Assembly: GCF_013624435.2 (NCBI RefSeq)
Contig: NZ_CP061768.1
Location: 2,510,001 to 2,574,000, forward strand
Length of the DNA stretch: 64,000 bases
Source of the DNA: Nocardioides campestrisoli
GTDB taxonomy: Bacteria; Actinomycetota; Actinomycetes; Propionibacteriales; Nocardioidaceae
Direction of reading: 5' to 3'
Within the stretch, counting starts at the first letter, position 1. Each line of letters opens with the position of its first letter. Under the pieces are notes generated by a model. The model was not told the origin of the DNA. It ran no database searches and saw nothing but the letters and a program-made list of their open reading frames with translations. Both the position numbers and the translations under genes were made by a program. Of this stretch, positions 60,849 to 64,000 are shown piece after piece.

Positions 60849-61703
60849 TCACTTCATGGAGTAGACCGGGAACACGCTGTGCTCGCCGTAGTCCCTGATC
60901 CGCAGAGCCTCCAGCGTCCTCATGTCCGGCTCGGAGATGACGAAGTCGACCTGGGCGTTGCTCCGCATGTGCGCACGGTCGGCCGTCTTCGGCAGCGAGA
61001 CCGTGCCGAGCTGCAGGGTGTAGCGGATGCACAGCTGCGGGACGCTCACCTCGTACCGTCCCGCGATCGCGGCGATCTCGGCGTTCGTGAGGATCGCGCC
61101 GTGCCCGATCGGCGAGTAAGCCTCCACCACGATGTCCCGGGCCGCGCAGAAGGCGAGCAGCTCGGAGGGCGTGTTGCCGGCGTGCACCAGCACCTGGTTG
61201 ACCTGAGGCACCACGTCGCAGACGGCGAAGAGGTTCTCCAGGTCGCCCTGCCGGAAGTTGGACACCCCGATGGCGCGCAGCTTCCCCTGCTCGTACGCCG
61301 ACTCGAGCGCGCGCCACGCCTCCCGGTTGCCCTCCGCGTAGTCACCGCCCCGGAAGTCGGCCCAGGGCTGGGGGCTGTGGATCATCATCAGGTCGATGTG
61401 GTCCAGCCCCAGGGCGTCGAGCGAGCCGTCGATCGCGGCCACCGCGGCGTCGTACTCCTTGATCTCGGCGGCCAGCTTCGTGGAGACGAACAGCTCGTGA
61501 CGGGCCAGGCCACTGGTGCGCGCCCCCTCCCCGACCCCACGTTCGTTGCCGTAGGCCTGGGCGGTGTCGATGTTGCGGTATCCGGTCTCGACCGCGTCGC
61601 GCACCGCTTGGGCGGCAGCGGCACCTTCGATGAACCAGGTGCCCAGACCGAGCACCGGGATCCGCACGCCGTTGGCCAGCTCGTACGCCTCGTCCACGAT
61701 CAT
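60849..61703 (-). CDS. Aldo/keto reductase
   Basis: 284 residues. AKR tetrad is complete: Asp and Tyr in RNIDTAQAYGNE near 45-55, Lys in FVSTKLAAE near 76 and His in LMMIHSPQPW near 107. GVSNFRQGDL near 146 and LPKTADRAHMRSN near 236 (NADPH binding). It reduces aldehydes or ketones; substrate not evident. ATG 61703. Confidence 0.92.
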   Translation of the reverse strand: MIVDEAYELANGVRIPVLGLGTWFIEGAAAAQAVRDAVETGYRNIDTAQAYGNERGVGEGARTSGLARHELFVSTKLAAEIKEYDAAVAAIDGSLDALGLDHIDLMMIHSPQPWADFRGGDYAEGNREAWRALESAYEQGKLRAIGVSNFRQGDLENLFAVCDVVPQVNQVLVHAGNTPSELLAFCAARDIVVEAYSPIGHGAILTNAEIAAIAGRYEVSVPQLCIRYTLQLGTVSLPKTADRAHMRSNAQVDFVISEPDMRTLEALRIRDYGEHSVFPVYSMK

Positions 61704-61820
61704 CGCTCGCTCGCTCTCGTCGGGCCCGTCCCCAGCGGCAGGCCGTCCCCGGCAGTAGAACCGCAGGACGCACCGGGGGCCAGGGCCACCGGTCCCGGTG
61801 CGCTCGGGTCCTGCGTGCTC

Positions 61821-64000
61821 CTAGTCGTGCGCGAAGGTCACGTTCGGGAGGACCTTGCGCAGCCACGCCGGGGTGTACCAGGCAGCCTTGCCGGTCAGCC
61901 GCAGCATCACGGGCAGCAGCACCAACCGGACCAGGAAGGCGTCCAGCAGGACGGCAAGACCCAGGACCACACCCATCTCCTTCGGCGGGATCGGCCCGGA
62001 GAGCGCGAAGGTGAAGAAGACCGCCACCATCACCGCGCCCGCGGCGAAGACCACCCGGCCGGAGTGGGCCAGCGAGCCGACCATCGCCTCCTTGGGATCA
62101 CCGGAGCGCTCGTAGTGCTCCTTGGCCGAGGCCAGCAGGAAGACCGTGTAGTCCATCGCGATCGCGAAGATCATCGCGAAGAAGAACACCGGCGCCCACG
62201 CGTCGAGGAACCCCTGGGACTCGAAGCCGAGCAGGTCGGCGCCGTACCCCTCCTGGAAGATCAACCGGGCCACACCGAAGGCGGCCGCGGTGGAGAGCAG
62301 GCTGGCCAGGGTGCCGAGCAGCGAGATCAGCGGCGCCTGCAGCGCGATCAGCAGCAGCAGGAAGCCAAGGACCAGGACGATGCCGATCACCCACGGTGTG
62401 GACTCGTCCAGCTGGGACTTGAGATCGAGGTTCTCCACCGGAGCACCACCGACCAGCGCCGAGTCGGGAAGGTCGCCGCGCAGGCGGTCCACCGTCTCCC
62501 CCAGCGCCGGGTCCGACGGGTCGACCGTGGGCACCGCCTGCACCATCACCAGACCGCTCTCGTCGCCGGCCGGCATCGGCGGCATGGCGCCGGCGATGCC
62601 TTCGTCGGCGCGCAGCACCTCGGCGGCCTCGGCGGCCTCGGCGGCCTCGTCGGCGTCCACCACCACCTGGAGCGTGCCCGGCGCGCCCTCGCCGAACGAC
62701 TCCTGGACGATGTCGTAGCCGACGCGCGCCGAGGCGTCCTCCGGCAGGACCTTGATCGACGGCATGGCGGTGTCGAGGCCGACGACCGGGGCGGCCAGCG
62801 CCAGCAGGATGGCGACCGAGGCCAGGCCCCACACCAGGGGGCGCTTCCAGAGCCGCTCGCCCCAGGCTGCGAACTTCGGCGAACGGTGCTCCTGGGAGCG
62901 CGACCACGGCAGCGCGACCTTGTTGATCCGGTCGTCGAGCTTGAACAGCACCAGGGGCAGCAGCGTGAGGGTCGCGCCGAGCACGAAGACCACCGAGAGC
63001 ATGATCCCGCCGGCCATCGAGCGGAAGGACGGCGACGGCACGATCATCACCGCGGAGAGGGAGACCAGGACGGTCAGCCCGGAGAGCAGCACCGCCTTGC
63101 CGGCGGTGTCCATCGTCTCGGCCACCGCCGCGCGCCGGTCGTCGAGGGAGTCCTCGCGTCCGGCCTCCCGGCTGGCCGCGCGTCGCGCCGCCCGGGCGGC
63201 GCGGTAGCGGACCACCACGAACAGCGCGTAGTCGATGCCCAGCGCCAGCGCGAACATCATCGCGAAGTTCATCGCCCAGATGGAGACCGGGATCAGCTCG
63301 TTGATCAGCACCAGCGAGCCCGCTGAGGCGACCAGCCCGGCGAGGGTGAGCAGCAGCGGGAGCCCCGCGGCCACCAGCGCACCGAACGCCAGCACCAGGA
63401 TCCCCAGCGTCACCGGCCAGGACATCATCTCGGACGTGAGCATCGCGTCGAGGTTGGCCTCGTTGAAGTCGCTCCACAACAGGGAGGACCCGGTGGGGTT
63501 GACCTGCACGTCGTCGGTGGAGAGGTCCTGGAGGCCGGCCTTGATCTCGGTGGCGACCCTGACCATCTCGTTGGTGTCCGCGCCCGCCCCGGCCAGGACG
63601 ACCGCGGTCGACCCGTCCTGGCTGAGGGTGGCGCCCGGCACCGGTGCCAGGACGTCGGCGATCCGCGGCTCCTGCTCGAGCACCCGGGTCACCTCCGTCA
63701 GGACCTGCTTGCCCTCGCCGCGGGTGACCGGTCCGTCGGTCGAGCGGACGACGACCTGGATCGCCGAGGAGGCGTTGCCGCCGAAGTGCTCCTGGGCCAG
63801 CTCGCGCGCCGTCACCGACTCCGACCCGTCGGCCTGCCAGCCGGCCCCGGAGAGGTTCTTCTCGACCTGGGGCGCGAACGCGCCCAGGCCGACGACGGCC
63901 AGCAGCCAGACCACGGTGACCAGGCGTGCGTGACGGGTGACCCAGACCCCGAGCCGGCCCAGGGGTCCGGGTCCGGAGGTCGGGCGTCCGCGGTTCGCGG
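61821..64000 (-). CDS. MmpL/RND-superfamily transporter, 3' part (5' end outside window)
   Basis: About 725 residues visible; the frame stays open to the window end (GRLGVWVTRHARLVTVVWLL), so the start lies beyond. Two MMPL repeats, each with several membrane helices and a large outer loop; GIDYALFVVVRYR near the first half and AMDYTVFLLASAKEHYE in the second are the proton-relay signature (G-x-D-Y/MDY). These transporters export lipids or other hydrophobic compounds with the proton gradient. The outer loop contains an Ala/Glu repeat encoded by the tandem repeat at 62618. Confidence 0.9.
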   Translation of the reverse strand, partial: ANRGRPTSGPGPLGRLGVWVTRHARLVTVVWLLAVVGLGAFAPQVEKNLSGAGWQADGSESVTARELAQEHFGGNASSAIQVVVRSTDGPVTRGEGKQVLTEVTRVLEQEPRIADVLAPVPGATLSQDGSTAVVLAGAGADTNEMVRVATEIKAGLQDLSTDDVQVNPTGSSLLWSDFNEANLDAMLTSEMMSWPVTLGILVLAFGALVAAGLPLLLTLAGLVASAGSLVLINELIPVSIWAMNFAMMFALALGIDYALFVVVRYRAARAARRAASREAGREDSLDDRRAAVAETMDTAGKAVLLSGLTVLVSLSAVMIVPSPSFRSMAGGIMLSVVFVLGATLTLLPLVLFKLDDRINKVALPWSRSQEHRSPKFAAWGERLWKRPLVWGLASVAILLALAAPVVGLDTAMPSIKVLPEDASARVGYDIVQESFGEGAPGTLQVVVDADEAAEAAEAAEVLRADEGIAGAMPPMPAGDESGLVMVQAVPTVDPSDPALGETVDRLRGDLPDSALVGGAPVENLDLKSQLDESTPWVIGIVLVLGFLLLLIALQAPLISLLGTLASLLSTAAAFGVARLIFQEGYGADLLGFESQGFLDAWAPVFFFAMIFAIAMDYTVFLLASAKEHYERSGDPKEAMVGSLAHSGRVVFAAGAVMVAVFFTFALSGPIPPKEMGVVLGLAVLLDAFLVRLVLLPVMLRLTGKAAWYTPAWLRKVLPNVTFAHD
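62618..62653. repeat. Short tandem repeat, 9-bp unit CCTCGGCGG x4
   Basis: Three perfect units and a fourth with one change inside the MmpL gene. It encodes an Ala-Ala-Glu run. Copy number could vary without frameshift. Confidence 0.85.

Noticed and set aside
62618..62653. CRISPR-like or regulatory repeat
   Set aside because: It is a 9-bp in-frame coding repeat for Ala-Ala-Glu inside the MmpL gene.
1..64000. Genomic island, transposon, prophage, CRISPR or defence system
   Set aside because: No transposase, integrase, terminal repeats, repeat-spacer array, tRNA attachment site, toxin or nuclease gene was found.

Overview
The window is about 70% G+C with no tRNA, rRNA, insertion sequence, prophage gene or CRISPR array that I can recognise. 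Codon bias, frequent GTG starts, DUF4193, DUF6629 and PGPGW proteins, MmpL and GT87 proteins and heteromeric acyl-CoA dehydrogenases point to a high-GC actinobacterium of the Nocardioides/Pimelobacter kind (inference, not a sequence match).

Layout. 1-1.5 kb: the end of a GT4 glycosyltransferase and a DUF305-like gene. 1.75-11.7 kb: a LysR regulator divergent from a seven-gene operon (crotonase, family III CoA-transferase, flavin monooxygenase, AcuI-like reductase, three-gene ABC importer). 11.9-15.0 kb: acyl-CoA dehydrogenase, TetR regulator and alpha-methylacyl-CoA racemase. 15.2-27.0 kb: tightly packed minus-strand CoA genes (two acyl-CoA dehydrogenases forming a pair plus one single, three crotonases, two SDRs, thiolase, F420/NADP-type reductase, amidohydrolase, aldehyde dehydrogenase). 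27.3-29.5 kb: a second heteromeric acyl-CoA dehydrogenase pair. 29.6-36.4 kb: SDR, HyuB, HyuA, a zinc-ribbon DUF35 protein and a thiolase-like protein without the thiolase cysteine. 36.5-42.2 kb, plus strand: MaoC, CitE-type lyase, family III CoA-transferase, MaoC, MmgE/PrpD and a glyoxylate-type aminotransferase. 42.3-46.4 kb: a TRAP transporter whose binding protein is separated from its permease by a divergent universal stress protein gene. 46.5-49.7 kb: SnoaL-like protein, KstD-like flavoprotein and MarR regulator.

From 49.7 kb on the content is ordinary and mixed: membrane proteins, hemerythrin, DUF4193, pyridoxamine-phosphate-oxidase-fold protein, two TetR regulators beside clear palindromes, a cupin, a GT87-metallo-beta-lactamase reading frame, acyltransferase, class I amidotransferase, M14 carboxypeptidase, aldo/keto reductase and the end of an MmpL transporter.

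How it fits together. The 1.75-49.7 kb block reads as one large CoA-dependent catabolic locus with two dedicated importers: activation by CoA-transferases, chain or ring shortening by dehydrogenases, hydratases, thiolase and a retro-aldolase-like pair, a possible ATP-dependent carboxylase or ring-opening step (HyuAB), and a last segment resembling C5-dicarboxyl-CoA (mesaconyl/itaconyl) cleavage to small acids. Related AT-rich inverted repeats containing CAAC(C/A)AA or AGCCAACCA recur in at least six intergenic regions of this block and suggest a shared TetR-type regulon. The substrate cannot be named from the sequence.
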